Positions 28,466-37,313 of a DNA stretch of 64,000 nucleotides are shown here, piece by piece. Both the position numbers and the translations under genes were made by a program. Under the pieces are notes generated by a model, which worked only from the letters and a program-made list of their open reading frames with translations, was not told the origin of the DNA and searched no databases. This DNA is from Thiohalomonas sp963783235 (GTDB lineage: Bacteria > Pseudomonadota > Gammaproteobacteria > Thiohalomonadales > Thiohalomonadaceae): assembly GCA_963783235.1 (NCBI GenBank), contig CAWAMN010000001.1:2294001-2358000 (forward strand). The letters are read 5' to 3'. How positions within the stretch are numbered: position 1 is the stretch's first letter; each line of letters opens with the position of its first letter.

Positions 28466-29107
28466 ATGGCACTGTTTTCCCGCAAGCTCGAAATGCCCTC
28501 TCCCGAAGAGACCCTGCCCGGTCGCGAAGAGCCGGTCCCCGTATCGGATATCCACTATGTAAGCGGTAATCGCATCGTCCCGCCATTTCCCCAGGGCATG
28601 GAACTGGCGGTATTCGGGATGGGCTGCTTCTGGGGTGCCGAACGCCGCTACTGGCAGACCGAGGGGGTATTTTCAACGATGGTGGGGTACGCCGGGGGTT
28701 ACACCCGCAATCCCACCTACCAGGAGGTCTGCACCGGAAAGACCGCACACACCGAGGTGGTGCGCGTGGTCTACGACCCTAAGCGGGTCGGCTACGAGAA
28801 TCTGCTACGCCTTTTCTGGGAAGGCCACGACCCGACCCAGGGCATGCGCCAGGGCAACGATATCGGTACCCAATACCGCTCCGCCATTTACACCCATTCG
28901 GAGGCACAGATGCGTGCCGCGCAGGAGAGCCGCGAACACTACCAGGCGGCGCTGAAAGAGGCCGGTTACGGCGGCACCATTACCACCGAAATCCGCGAAG
29001 CCCCACCTTTCTTCTATGCCGAGGACTACCACCAGCAGTACCTCGCCAAGAACCCCTCCGGTTACTGCGGTCTGGGCGGCACCGACGTCCCTTATCCCGA
29101 GTCGTAG
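28466..29107 (+). CDS. msrA: Peptide-methionine (S)-S-oxide reductase
   Basis: 213 residues from ATG 28466. Active-site GMGCFWGAERRYWQ with the nucleophilic Cys at about residue 54, then GYAGGYTRNPTYQEVCTGKT, HDPTQGMRQGNDIGTQYRSA and a C-terminal GYCGLGG resolving Cys. Repairs oxidised methionine in proteins with thioredoxin. The leading 40 residues are an extension common in many MsrA proteins. Monocistronic. Confidence 0.95.
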   Translation: MALFSRKLEMPSPEETLPGREEPVPVSDIHYVSGNRIVPPFPQGMELAVFGMGCFWGAERRYWQTEGVFSTMVGYAGGYTRNPTYQEVCTGKTAHTEVVRVVYDPKRVGYENLLRLFWEGHDPTQGMRQGNDIGTQYRSAIYTHSEAQMRAAQESREHYQAALKEAGYGGTITTEIREAPPFFYAEDYHQQYLAKNPSGYCGLGGTDVPYPES

Positions 29108-29176
29108 GCCCTACTCCGGTCCCGCAATCCGACTGGGGGCAACCGGGTCCGATTCGACCTGAAGCCCGACCGACCC

Positions 29177-30358
29177 TCAGATTTCCCGAAGCCGGTAACC
29201 ACCGAGCCGACGAGCAAAGCGCTGCAGCGACTCAATGCCGGTGGCCTCGGCCTGCCGGCACCAGTCCTGCAACGCAACCCGGACCTGCTCAGGACCCGAA
29301 GCCGATTGCCAGATGGACTGAAGCTGCTTGCGGAACTGGTAGGCGGTCTTCAGGGCCTGACTCTCCTCGAATACCTGCTGCAGCGTTCGGTGGGATGGCT
29401 CGTCCAGTAGACGCTCTTCACGCAGAAGCAGGCCCCGCGCCTTGCGAAAACGCACTTTAAGACTCCTGTCGCCTTTTCGCCGCCGCATCTCTTCCCGGTG
29501 CACCCGCTTCAGGACCTCGCGCCCATAGCGGGCCAGGACCTGGTAGCGGGCATTGATCACCGCCCTGACGGCCTCGGTATCGATGTTTCCTTCGGCACGC
29601 GTCACCCTGGCGGGCTTGGGGGCTACCCGCTTCACGCGAGCCACCCCCAAAAAGGAGAGCAGGCGGATATAGAGCCAACCGAGGTCGAACTCCCACCAGC
29701 GGGAGGAAAACTTGGCCGAGTTGGGGAAGGCGTGATGATTGTTGTGCAGCTCTTCGCCACCGATCACGAAGCCCCACGGCACGATATTGGTGGAGGCATC
29801 GGGGCTCTGGAATTTTCGGTAACCGATATAGTGACCCACGCCGTTGATTACACCCGCGGCCCAGAAGGGGATCCAGATCATTTGCACGGCCCACACCGCA
29901 ACGCCCACCGGTCCAAGCAGGGCCAGGTTGATCATCAGCATGACGATAATTCCGACAAAGTTGTAGGGCGTGTACAGGTGCCGCTCGATCCAGTCGTCGG
30001 GCGTGCCTTTGCCGTAGACTTCCCGTGTCTCCTCACGCGAAGCCTCATTGCGATAGAGTTCGGCGCCACGCCAAAGGACCCTTTGAAGACCCAGGACCTG
30101 AGGACTATGGGGGTCCTGGTCGGATTCGCACTTGGCGTGGTGTTTGCGATGTACCGCCACCCACTCCCGGGTGACCATGCCGGTGGTCAGCCAGAGCCAG
30201 AAGCGAAAAAAGTGACTCAGTACCGGATTCAGCTCCAGGGCCCGGTGCGCCTGGTGCCGGTGCAGGAAGATGGTGACGGCTGCGATGGTGATATGGGTGA
30301 GAATCAGCGCATAGGCGACAGTCGCCCACGGCGACAGATCGAGAAAACCGCTTGTCAT
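29177..30358 (-). CDS. Delta-9-type fatty acid desaturase with transposase-like C-terminal tail
   Basis: 393 residues from ATG 30358 (GAGGT upstream; a TTG eight codons earlier is possible). Residues 1-260 are a membrane di-iron desaturase with three histidine boxes HRHQAH, HRKHH and HNNHH and four hydrophobic helices; it introduces a cis double bond into acyl chains. Residues about 290-393 are unlike desaturases: KARGLLLREERLLDE, LKTAYQFRKQLQSIW and GIESLQRFARRLGGY resemble the C-terminus of ISL3-family transposases. The order is in frame with no sign of disruption. Similar two-part desaturases exist in Pseudomonas (DesA, recalled). The tail's role is unknown. Confidence 0.88.
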   Translation of the reverse strand: MTSGFLDLSPWATVAYALILTHITIAAVTIFLHRHQAHRALELNPVLSHFFRFWLWLTTGMVTREWVAVHRKHHAKCESDQDPHSPQVLGLQRVLWRGAELYRNEASREETREVYGKGTPDDWIERHLYTPYNFVGIIVMLMINLALLGPVGVAVWAVQMIWIPFWAAGVINGVGHYIGYRKFQSPDASTNIVPWGFVIGGEELHNNHHAFPNSAKFSSRWWEFDLGWLYIRLLSFLGVARVKRVAPKPARVTRAEGNIDTEAVRAVINARYQVLARYGREVLKRVHREEMRRRKGDRSLKVRFRKARGLLLREERLLDEPSHRTLQQVFEESQALKTAYQFRKQLQSIWQSASGPEQVRVALQDWCRQAEATGIESLQRFARRLGGYRLREI

Positions 30359-30410
30359 GGAAACCTCGGAAAAACGACTCAACTTGCGTTGAGGAAAATA
30401 TAGTCGTCGG

Positions 30411-32399
30411 TCAGTGGTCGTGTTCCAGAATGAGATTGCCGACCGAGTCGACCAGGGCGCGCCAGCGCGGCGCGATGTAGGTCGTGGCGACGGTCTCGAC
30501 CACCAGGGCCGGCCCCTCTATCACCTGTCCGGCGGTCAGGGCCGTCCGGCGCCAGACCTCCGCTTTGCCCATGACACCATAGAGCTCGACAATTTCCAAG
30601 TAATTTGCTTGGTTTTTGCCGATGGATGCCAATGTGAACTCCGGCTCCGGTCCAAAGAGCCCGACGCGCACATTGACCAGCTCCACCGGCAAGTTGAGGC
30701 GATGGCCGTAGGTGGCCTGATGCCGGCAATGGAACGCCTCTGCGGCCGCGGCAAGCCCCTCCCAGGGGACATTCAGGGTGTAGGACTGCCCTGCATAACG
30801 AAGATCCACGCCACGGTCGACCCGCAGGAGCGACGGTGCCACCCCCTCGGCGGCCAGTTCGGCGCCGCCTTCCGCCTCCAGGTTCTCGAAGGCGGCTTCG
30901 ATGTCCGCTTCGGACACGACATCCAGCAAACCCTTGACGGTATGGGAGAGTTGGCGCCCGCGCGGCGCAGCGAGCATGCCCAGGGCCGACAGTACCCCGG
31001 CGTGGACCGGGGCCAGGGCGCGGCTCATTCCCAGCTCCTCGGCCAGGGCACAGACGTGCAGTCCGCCAGCCCCGCCGAAGGAGGTCAGGGTGAGTTGGCG
31101 GGGGTCGACGCCGCGCTGCACCGACATCACCCGCAGGGCACGGGCCATGTGCTCGTCGGCCAGGCGAACCACGCCCCGGGCCGCCTCTTCGGCGGAGAGC
31201 CCGAGGGGATTGGCCACCCGGCCCATCGCCTCGCGCGCCGCCTCCCTGTCCAGACTCATGCCGCCACCCAGGAAGGCCCCGGGAAGCAACCGCCCCAGCA
31301 GGAGGTTGGCATCCGTGACGGTGGGGCGCTCCCCGCCCCGTCCATAGCAGGCCGGGCCGGGGGCGGCACCGGCCGATTCCGGCCCCACCTGAAGCAGGCC
31401 GCCGGCATCCACGAAGGCGATGGAGCCACCGCCGGCACCGATGGTGTGCATATCCACCATGGGGACCGAAACCGGCCAGTGGCCGATTTGGCCTTCAGTG
31501 GTGAGCTTCAGTTCGCCGTCAATGAGTGCCACATCGGTGGAGGTGCCTCCCATATCGAAAGTCAGCAAACGCTCACTTCCAGCCTTGACCCCGACACGAC
31601 GGGCGCCAGCCAGGCCGCCGGCCGGGCCGGAGAGGAGCATATGCACCGCCTGACGGCCCGCCTGGGCCGCTTCGATGGTGGTGCCGGAACTCTGCATGAC
31701 GGAGATGCCCGCTCCGGGCAGCCCCTCCTCAAGCCGCTGCAGATAGCCCTGCACCAGTGGGCCCACCCAGGCGTTCAACCAGGTGGTGATGCCGCGCTCA
31801 TACTCTCGGTACTCCTGCAGGACGGCGGACGAGCGGGAGACGAAGATTCCGGCGGGAACGGCGGCTTCCACCGCTTTCTCAAAACGCTCATCCAGGAAGG
31901 AGAACAGCAGATTGATGGCGACCGCCTCGGGGGCCAGCGCCTTGAGCCTGCCATGCAACTCACTCAGGTCGGCATCGGTCAACGGGTCCACCACCGAAGC
32001 GTCGGCCCCCAACCGACCACCGGTCTCCAGGCAGAGTTCAGCCGGTACCGGAGGTGCCTCCGGCAGCGGCTGCAAATCGTACAGGGCCCGCCGCGCCTGA
32101 CGGCCGATAGTCAGCACACCACCCAGCCCCCGGTTGGTGATATAGGCGGTTCGCACGCCCTTACCCTCAAGGGCGGCATTGGTCGCCACCGTGGAGCCGT
32201 GCACCACAACCAACCGCGGGTAATCCGTCTCACCGAGGCCCAGTTCCTCGATACCCTGCAGGATGGCTCGCTCCGGTGCATCGGGGGTGGAGAGCACCTT
32301 ATGAACCTGCAGCGCACCGCCATCGAGCAGGACGAAATCGGTGAACGTCCCGCCGGTATCGACACCGAGCAGTAGAGAGTTGGCGGAGGCGTGGTTCAT
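30411..32399 (-). CDS. Hydantoinase/oxoprolinase family protein (HyuA-like), orphan A subunit
   Basis: 662 residues from ATG 32399. N-terminal LLLGVDTGGTFTDFVLLDG is the nucleotide-binding phosphate loop of the actin-like hydantoinase A fold; later VVVHGSTVATNAALEGKG, LLTFDMGGTSTDVALIDG, HTIGAGGGSIAFVD and LTSFGGAGGLHVCALAEELG. Family members hydrolyse ATP to open hydantoin or 5-oxoproline rings. No B subunit gene is present on either side. A truncated paralogue about 83 percent identical by eye lies at 44350-44812. Follows the response regulator gene by 143 bases on the same strand. Confidence 0.88.
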   Translation of the reverse strand: MNHASANSLLLGVDTGGTFTDFVLLDGGALQVHKVLSTPDAPERAILQGIEELGLGETDYPRLVVVHGSTVATNAALEGKGVRTAYITNRGLGGVLTIGRQARRALYDLQPLPEAPPVPAELCLETGGRLGADASVVDPLTDADLSELHGRLKALAPEAVAINLLFSFLDERFEKAVEAAVPAGIFVSRSSAVLQEYREYERGITTWLNAWVGPLVQGYLQRLEEGLPGAGISVMQSSGTTIEAAQAGRQAVHMLLSGPAGGLAGARRVGVKAGSERLLTFDMGGTSTDVALIDGELKLTTEGQIGHWPVSVPMVDMHTIGAGGGSIAFVDAGGLLQVGPESAGAAPGPACYGRGGERPTVTDANLLLGRLLPGAFLGGGMSLDREAAREAMGRVANPLGLSAEEAARGVVRLADEHMARALRVMSVQRGVDPRQLTLTSFGGAGGLHVCALAEELGMSRALAPVHAGVLSALGMLAAPRGRQLSHTVKGLLDVVSEADIEAAFENLEAEGGAELAAEGVAPSLLRVDRGVDLRYAGQSYTLNVPWEGLAAAAEAFHCRHQATYGHRLNLPVELVNVRVGLFGPEPEFTLASIGKNQANYLEIVELYGVMGKAEVWRRTALTAGQVIEGPALVVETVATTYIAPRWRALVDSVGNLILEHDH

Positions 32400-32542
32400 C
32401 AAGGGTGACTATGGCTATGGAGAGGCGCCGTATTTTAGGGCGAATTACGATAGGAGTGCGAAGGATACCAATTTTCAGCACATATTTCGGGTTGTGGGTT
32501 CTTGCCACAGATGGGCATCGAATACCCTTTCGGAAGACGTAT

Positions 32543-33931
32543 TCAGACTTCGATACCGTGCCGCTTGATCTTGCGCCAAAGGGTTGATTTGTCGATGCCG
32601 AGGATTTCGGCCGCCAAACCTCTGTCACCTTGGGTATCCCGTAGGATCTTGCGGATAAACCAGGTCTCCAGTTCCTCCAGGCTCTGCGGTGCAATCGCTT
32701 GCGTTTCGGTCTCATGGAACCCCGGCGTACCGCTCAGGTGTTCCGGCAGGAGGTCGGGGCCGATTTCATCGGCCTCGCACAGGATCACCATGCGTTGAAT
32801 CAAGTGTTGCAATTCACGGACGTTACCAGGCCATTTATGGCGCAATAGCGAGGCCAACACCTCGGTGGAGATGCTTCGCACCGGCTTGTCGTACTGGCGC
32901 GCGAACTTGTTGAGGAAGAAGTAGCCCAGCACGGGGATGTCCGACCGCCGCTCCCTAAGGGCCGGAATAGCCACCTCCATCACCATCAACCGGTAATAGA
33001 GGTCTTCGCGGAATTCGCCTTTGTCGATCAGTTCCGCCATCGGTCGGTTACTCGCGGCAAGGACCCGCACATCCACATAGCGCGGCTCGGTTGCGCCCAT
33101 CGGATAGAACCCACCATCCCCCAACACCCGGAGCAGCTTGCTCTGCAGTGACAACGACGCGTTGTTGATTTCGTCGAGAAACAGGGTGCCGCCGCTGGCA
33201 GTCTCGAACAATCCCGGCTTGGTGCGTTCGGCGCCGGTAAAGGCCCCTTTTTGGTAGCCGAAGAGCTCGCTTTCGATCAAATGCTCGGGGATTGCCGCGC
33301 AGTTGATCGCCACGAACGGGCGATCCCGTCGCTGACTCTGTACCTGTATCTGGCGCGCCACCACTTCCTTGCCGCAACCGCTTTCGCCGGTGATCAGTAC
33401 GCTGCAGTCATGAGCCGCGGCGGCATCGATGGTCTTCTGCACCCGAGCCATCGCCTGAGATTGACTGATCAGCCCCCCATCTTCCGTATAGATACGATTT
33501 TGGGCACGCAGGCGACGATTTTCCTGACTGAGCCGAAAATGCTCCAGCGCCCGTTCGACCGTGCAGCGCAGTTCAAGGTTTTCGAAAGGCTTGCGGATGT
33601 AATCAAAGGCGCCGCTTTTGAACGCCTCGATCGCCGATTCCACTGTCGCGTAACCGGTGACCAATACGACCTGAATCAGCGGGTTGAGCTGCTTGGCATA
33701 CGTGAGCAGTTCGAGACCGTCCGGGCCTGGCATACGCAGATCCGTGACCACCGCAGCGATTTCGCTGCTTTCGATTACGTGTTTGGCCTCATCGACGCTG
33801 TTGGCACAGATCACACTGGCAATCGGTTGGAGCACCTTGGCAATCAACTGCCGCATGCGCTCATCATCTTCCGTGACCAGCACCACTGGGCGGTTTTCCT
33901 CCGGGGGCATATCACAAGAGGTCTGGGTCAT
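32543..33931 (-). CDS. Sigma-54-dependent response regulator (NtrC family)
   Basis: 462 residues in three domains. Receiver with acidic pocket EDDER, phosphorylation site VVTDLRMPGPDG (Asp about 62) and VLVTGY/YIRKPF. AAA+ domain with Walker A GESGCGKE, the sigma-54 contact loop ELFGYQKGAFTGAE, GGTLFLDEIN and the arginine-finger region FREDLYYRLMV. C-terminal Fis-type helix-turn-helix GLAAEILGIDKSTLWRKIK. It remodels sigma-54 polymerase when phosphorylated by the kinase encoded one base upstream. A sigma-54 promoter with paired upstream sites lies at the other end of the same gene cluster, making autoregulation likely. Confidence 0.94.
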   Translation of the reverse strand: MTQTSCDMPPEENRPVVLVTEDDERMRQLIAKVLQPIASVICANSVDEAKHVIESSEIAAVVTDLRMPGPDGLELLTYAKQLNPLIQVVLVTGYATVESAIEAFKSGAFDYIRKPFENLELRCTVERALEHFRLSQENRRLRAQNRIYTEDGGLISQSQAMARVQKTIDAAAAHDCSVLITGESGCGKEVVARQIQVQSQRRDRPFVAINCAAIPEHLIESELFGYQKGAFTGAERTKPGLFETASGGTLFLDEINNASLSLQSKLLRVLGDGGFYPMGATEPRYVDVRVLAASNRPMAELIDKGEFREDLYYRLMVMEVAIPALRERRSDIPVLGYFFLNKFARQYDKPVRSISTEVLASLLRHKWPGNVRELQHLIQRMVILCEADEIGPDLLPEHLSGTPGFHETETQAIAPQSLEELETWFIRKILRDTQGDRGLAAEILGIDKSTLWRKIKRHGIEV

Positions 33932-35349
33932 TATACGGTTTCGCCAATCGGTTCTTTTCGAGTCGCCTCGTCTGAGGCCGTGCCTTCCTGGACAGCCGGC
34001 AAACGCACGACAAATCGGGCCCCTGCGCTATATTGCGGGTCATACCGAATAAAGCCTCCGCGCCGGATCATCATGGCCTGACTTATCGAAAGACCCAATC
34101 CGCTGCCATCCCCCACGTCCTTGGTCGTGAAGAAGGGATCGAAGATGCGGCTGCGCAGTTCGGCCGGAATTCCAGACCCGTTATCCTCCACCTGAATATT
34201 GATAAAACCGCCGTCGTCAATGCGCGCGCCGATACGAATGGTGGGGCTTTCAACACCGTTCAAGGCCTGGATGGAATTCAAAATCAGATTGGTCAATACA
34301 ATATCCAACTCCCCGCAGCCGCCGTCGGCCAGCAGGGGTTCATCCGGAAAGTGCAGCTGCACCTCGATGCTATAGCGCCTGAGGCGACATGTCATGAAGG
34401 TTTCGATCAGGTCATGCACCAGAGAAGTCACATCACAAGCCTCTCCGCTGCACCGGTCCTGCCGTGCGTAATTGAGCAGATCCTGGGTGATGCGCGAGCA
34501 GCGCGTGGCCTCGTCGCCGATGATGGCAGCATGACCGATCAGTTCGTCATTTTGACCGGCAGCATCCCGCAGCAATTGTGAATAACCGAGAATATTCCCC
34601 AAAGGTGTATTCAATTCATGCGCCACACCGGCCGCGAGCTGCCCCATTGCTACCAGTTTTTCGCGAATAGCGACACTGTCCTGCAGTTGCCGGTAATCGG
34701 TAACGTCCTGAAGTGTCACCACCGCACCCAAATCAGCCTCGAGATCGTTGATGAACGCGAGATTCATGGACAACCAGCGTTCGCTTCCCTTGAGGAAAAC
34801 CTGAAGTTCCAAGTTGCGGATTACGTGTTTGTAGAGAAACGCATCCCGCAGGATATCGCGATCGTGATCACAAAACTCCAGCAGGTCGAAAAGGTTCATT
34901 CCAATCAACCGCTCGGGGGAGAGACCAAACAGCACCTCGGCGGTTTTATTGGCGCTGGCCACCTGCAGGTTGTCGGAGAGATGCAGCAGTGCGCCAGGCA
35001 GGCTCTGAAGGATGGCATCGATTTTGTTACGCTCATTGAGCACCCGTGCCTGGCACTCTTCAACGCTTGAGAACATGCGGGTCAGGCTGCGAATCATGCC
35101 GTTGTAATCTTCTGCAAAACGACGCAAGAACGGGCCATCGATATACCGAATGCCAACCGGCTCCAGCAGCCCCTCCTCGGCCTGCTGCAAGCCTCGGCGA
35201 ATGCGCTCGATTACCGTGCGGTAACGCACTATTGCCAGTGCGGCCGAAACGACGAGGAGAAGACTGAATACGATAAGCATTGGGATACCGACTACCAGAT
35301 GGCGGCAAAGTCGCCCCCAGCACGCCAGGGCCGGATTCGGCCCCGGCAT
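33931..35349 (-). CDS. Sensor histidine kinase (PAS, HisKA, HATPase)
   Basis: 472 residues. One clear membrane helix (about 20-43) and no sizeable periplasmic domain, so the signal is probably sensed in the membrane or cytoplasm. A PAS domain (ILQSLPGALLHLSDN through LIGMNLFDLLEF) is followed by the H-box GVAHELNTPLGNILGYS and ATP-binding boxes NLILNSIQAL, VEDNGSGIP and GDGSGLGLSISQ. Stop and start codons of kinase and regulator overlap (TAATG). Starts 17 bases after the porin stop, tying the two-component pair to the cytochrome/porin genes. Confidence 0.93.
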   Translation of the reverse strand: MPGPNPALACWGRLCRHLVVGIPMLIVFSLLLVVSAALAIVRYRTVIERIRRGLQQAEEGLLEPVGIRYIDGPFLRRFAEDYNGMIRSLTRMFSSVEECQARVLNERNKIDAILQSLPGALLHLSDNLQVASANKTAEVLFGLSPERLIGMNLFDLLEFCDHDRDILRDAFLYKHVIRNLELQVFLKGSERWLSMNLAFINDLEADLGAVVTLQDVTDYRQLQDSVAIREKLVAMGQLAAGVAHELNTPLGNILGYSQLLRDAAGQNDELIGHAAIIGDEATRCSRITQDLLNYARQDRCSGEACDVTSLVHDLIETFMTCRLRRYSIEVQLHFPDEPLLADGGCGELDIVLTNLILNSIQALNGVESPTIRIGARIDDGGFINIQVEDNGSGIPAELRSRIFDPFFTTKDVGDGSGLGLSISQAMMIRRGGFIRYDPQYSAGARFVVRLPAVQEGTASDEATRKEPIGETV

Positions 35350-35366
35350 CAGAGGGGATCAGAAGA

Positions 35367-36539
35367 TCAGAAGATCATCTGAAGCGCGAGAGTGGCCTGA
35401 TTGTAATCCTGCAGGGCGGGATTGCTTGCATCTTCAACATTATCAAAGTCGATGCTGCGATACTCACCCGTAACCTTCAGTCGTTGCCCATCTATATAGT
35501 AATTGAATCCGGCAGCCGTTGTGGTGTTATCGAGCAGCCCCGAATCCAGATTGTAATCGGACGTGTCATAACGGGTAAACAGCTGCAACCGCCCTATCCC
35601 TATCTTGTTAGGAAACAGATAACCGAGTTTGACATAGGAGGCTTCGAGTTCGGTACTCGCGGGCAAATCCGGATCGGGGTCTTCATTGATTGCATTGCCA
35701 AGGCCGTAATCAAATGTCGCGGCCGAGGCCGTGTAGGTGCCGAAGTCAGTGGGGTATTCAAAGAACACGTCGGCCGTCGTCGCCTCATAGTCCTTGATAC
35801 CTGTTCGCGCGGAAAAGTCACTATAGGCAGCATCCGCCTGGGTATCGTAGGCAAGCCCAACGGTAAAGATCTTGCGCGTACCAAGGTATGTTCCGCGATA
35901 ACCGTAATCATATTCAGGGTCAAGCGGACTCCAGTGGATGCGGGCCGTAACACGGGGGTTATCCTTTGCGACGGCATCGTCCTCGCGACCGTCGGCGACC
36001 ATGACCCGGTACTGGAATTTCGCATCCATCAAATTACCCCACATGGCGACACCGGTGTCGCGACTCCCCGCAAAGGGCGTAAAGGCGATGGCACTGCGAT
36101 CCAGGGTAAGCGGCTCAAGGCACGCCTCGAGGTTCTCCCGCGAGAAGGTATTTTTGAAGCGACCGGCGATGAAGCGAACCGGGTCGCTGTAGTCGAGGGT
36201 AAGGTAGGCATCGCGATAGAAGACGTCACTGTCGTCCTGGCCGTCTTTACTGTCGGTGCCTCCTTCCAGCTGCGCATAGAACCCGACATAGTCGTTGTAC
36301 TGTCCGGTGAGCGTCACGCGATTTCGACGCAGAAAGAAATCGGTCTGATCACCATCATCATTGGATGAGGTGTAGTCCTCATACTGTGCCCAGATTTGCA
36401 GGGCGTAATTCAAGGTCAGCGAACCCTGCTCTCCAAAGGTGATCGTCGGCCCGGCAGAGACCGCAATCGGCAGACTGCCCGCCAGTGCCCCCGCGACCCA
36501 AAGGGCCAGGCGCTGCTTTCTCTTTTGGCTAATGCTCAT
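35367..36539 (-). CDS. OprO/OprP-type outer-membrane porin
   Basis: 390 residues from MSISQKRKQRLALWVAGALA, a signal peptide cleaved after AVSA. Then alternating strands typical of phosphate-selective porins: FGEQGSLTLNYALQIWAQ, DFFLRRNRVTLTGQYNDYV, and the final LALQMIF ending in Phe, the outer-membrane insertion signal. Starts one base after the 3-haem cytochrome stop. In context it probably passes a sulfur or selenium oxyanion or related ligand across the outer membrane, or sheathes the cytochromes; the selectivity is inferred only. Confidence 0.88.
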   Translation of the reverse strand: MSISQKRKQRLALWVAGALAGSLPIAVSAGPTITFGEQGSLTLNYALQIWAQYEDYTSSNDDGDQTDFFLRRNRVTLTGQYNDYVGFYAQLEGGTDSKDGQDDSDVFYRDAYLTLDYSDPVRFIAGRFKNTFSRENLEACLEPLTLDRSAIAFTPFAGSRDTGVAMWGNLMDAKFQYRVMVADGREDDAVAKDNPRVTARIHWSPLDPEYDYGYRGTYLGTRKIFTVGLAYDTQADAAYSDFSARTGIKDYEATTADVFFEYPTDFGTYTASAATFDYGLGNAINEDPDPDLPASTELEASYVKLGYLFPNKIGIGRLQLFTRYDTSDYNLDSGLLDNTTTAAGFNYYIDGQRLKVTGEYRSIDFDNVEDASNPALQDYNQATLALQMIF

Positions 36540-36540
36540 A

Positions 36541-37047
36541 TCACTTCTCCCCAGGTGCGACCGCCAAATAGCGTTGTAGGTATTCATCGGCTTCGTTTGC
36601 GTGGCAAGTGGTGCAGGAACGGTCCGGTGTCTCGTTGGGATTGGCAATCAGATCGCGGTGCGCCATGGCTTTTCGGATGATGCGGGGATTGCCGTCATGG
36701 CAACCGGCACAGGAGTGGTTCACCTTCTCGTGCTGGACATGCCAGGGCGCGGAGGCCTCATCCATGCTCGGCGCCTCGGCGCGCTGGCCGTTGTGACACT
36801 TGAAACAACTGGATGCACCGAGCCCACAGGCATTGGCCACACTGATCAATGACACACCCCGCGAACCCCCGGGGGATTCGGCCAAGGATTCCGCTCCCCA
36901 TCCGGCCGATTCTGAGCTATTCGATCTTAGGTCCCCCAGCGATGAATCCACCACCGCAAGGCCCGTCGCCAAAACACCCAATGAGGCGACCCCGACCACC
37001 GTTCTGCGGATGCTGCGCAATACCTGTTGGATCCTGCGTCCCATCAT
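36541..37047 (-). CDS. Triheme cytochrome c, exported
   Basis: 168 residues. N-terminal hydrophobic segment (about 14-34) then a serine/glycine linker. Three haem sites: CFKCH (81-85), CAGCH (113-117) and CTTCH (145-149), with extra histidines (HVQHE, AMAHRD) available as distal ligands. Spacing resembles small periplasmic multihaem carriers of the cytochrome c7/class III kind. Overlaps the small secreted protein gene by four bases and abuts the porin gene, so it likely sits at or near the outer membrane passing electrons. Confidence 0.85.
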   Translation of the reverse strand: MMGRRIQQVLRSIRRTVVGVASLGVLATGLAVVDSSLGDLRSNSSESAGWGAESLAESPGGSRGVSLISVANACGLGASSCFKCHNGQRAEAPSMDEASAPWHVQHEKVNHSCAGCHDGNPRIIRKAMAHRDLIANPNETPDRSCTTCHANEADEYLQRYLAVAPGEK

Positions 37048-37313
37048 TCTTCTCCTCTTGGTTTGCTTTCTACCCCGGCTTTCTCGCCGTCAAGCCATTC
37101 AAGCCTCAATCTATCCCGACGCCCGTCCGTCTCGGTTCGTTGCCGCCTGGAGCGGCGTATATCCTCTTCCGTCAGACCACCGACACACATGCAGGCCGGT
37201 CCCTTGTCTCTGAATTTCAGTCGCGGCCCCTCCCCGTCGGCCCCCACCGCTGCCGTGGTTGCCAACAGCGACGAACCCACTACCAGGGCCACACCGGTCC
37301 GGGCGCCACTCAT
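37044..37313 (-). CDS. Small exported protein of unknown function
   Basis: 89 residues with signal peptide MSGARTGVALVVGSSLLATT AAVGA. The mature part is charged, with a single CMCVGGL cysteine pair near residue 42 and an arginine-rich tail. Four-base overlaps with both the 5-haem cytochrome (upstream) and the 3-haem cytochrome (downstream) argue that it is a real, translationally coupled gene. It occupies the place of a small periplasmic component between rhodanese, cytochromes and porin. No family recognised. Confidence 0.65.
   Translation of the reverse strand: MSGARTGVALVVGSSLLATTAAVGADGEGPRLKFRDKGPACMCVGGLTEEDIRRSRRQRTETDGRRDRLRLEWLDGEKAGVESKPRGEE

Noticed and set aside
30414..32375. 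653-codon open frame on the + strand opposite the hydantoinase gene
   Set aside because: Glutamine/histidine/glycine-rich, no family likeness; a frame shadow of the high-GC gene on the other strand.
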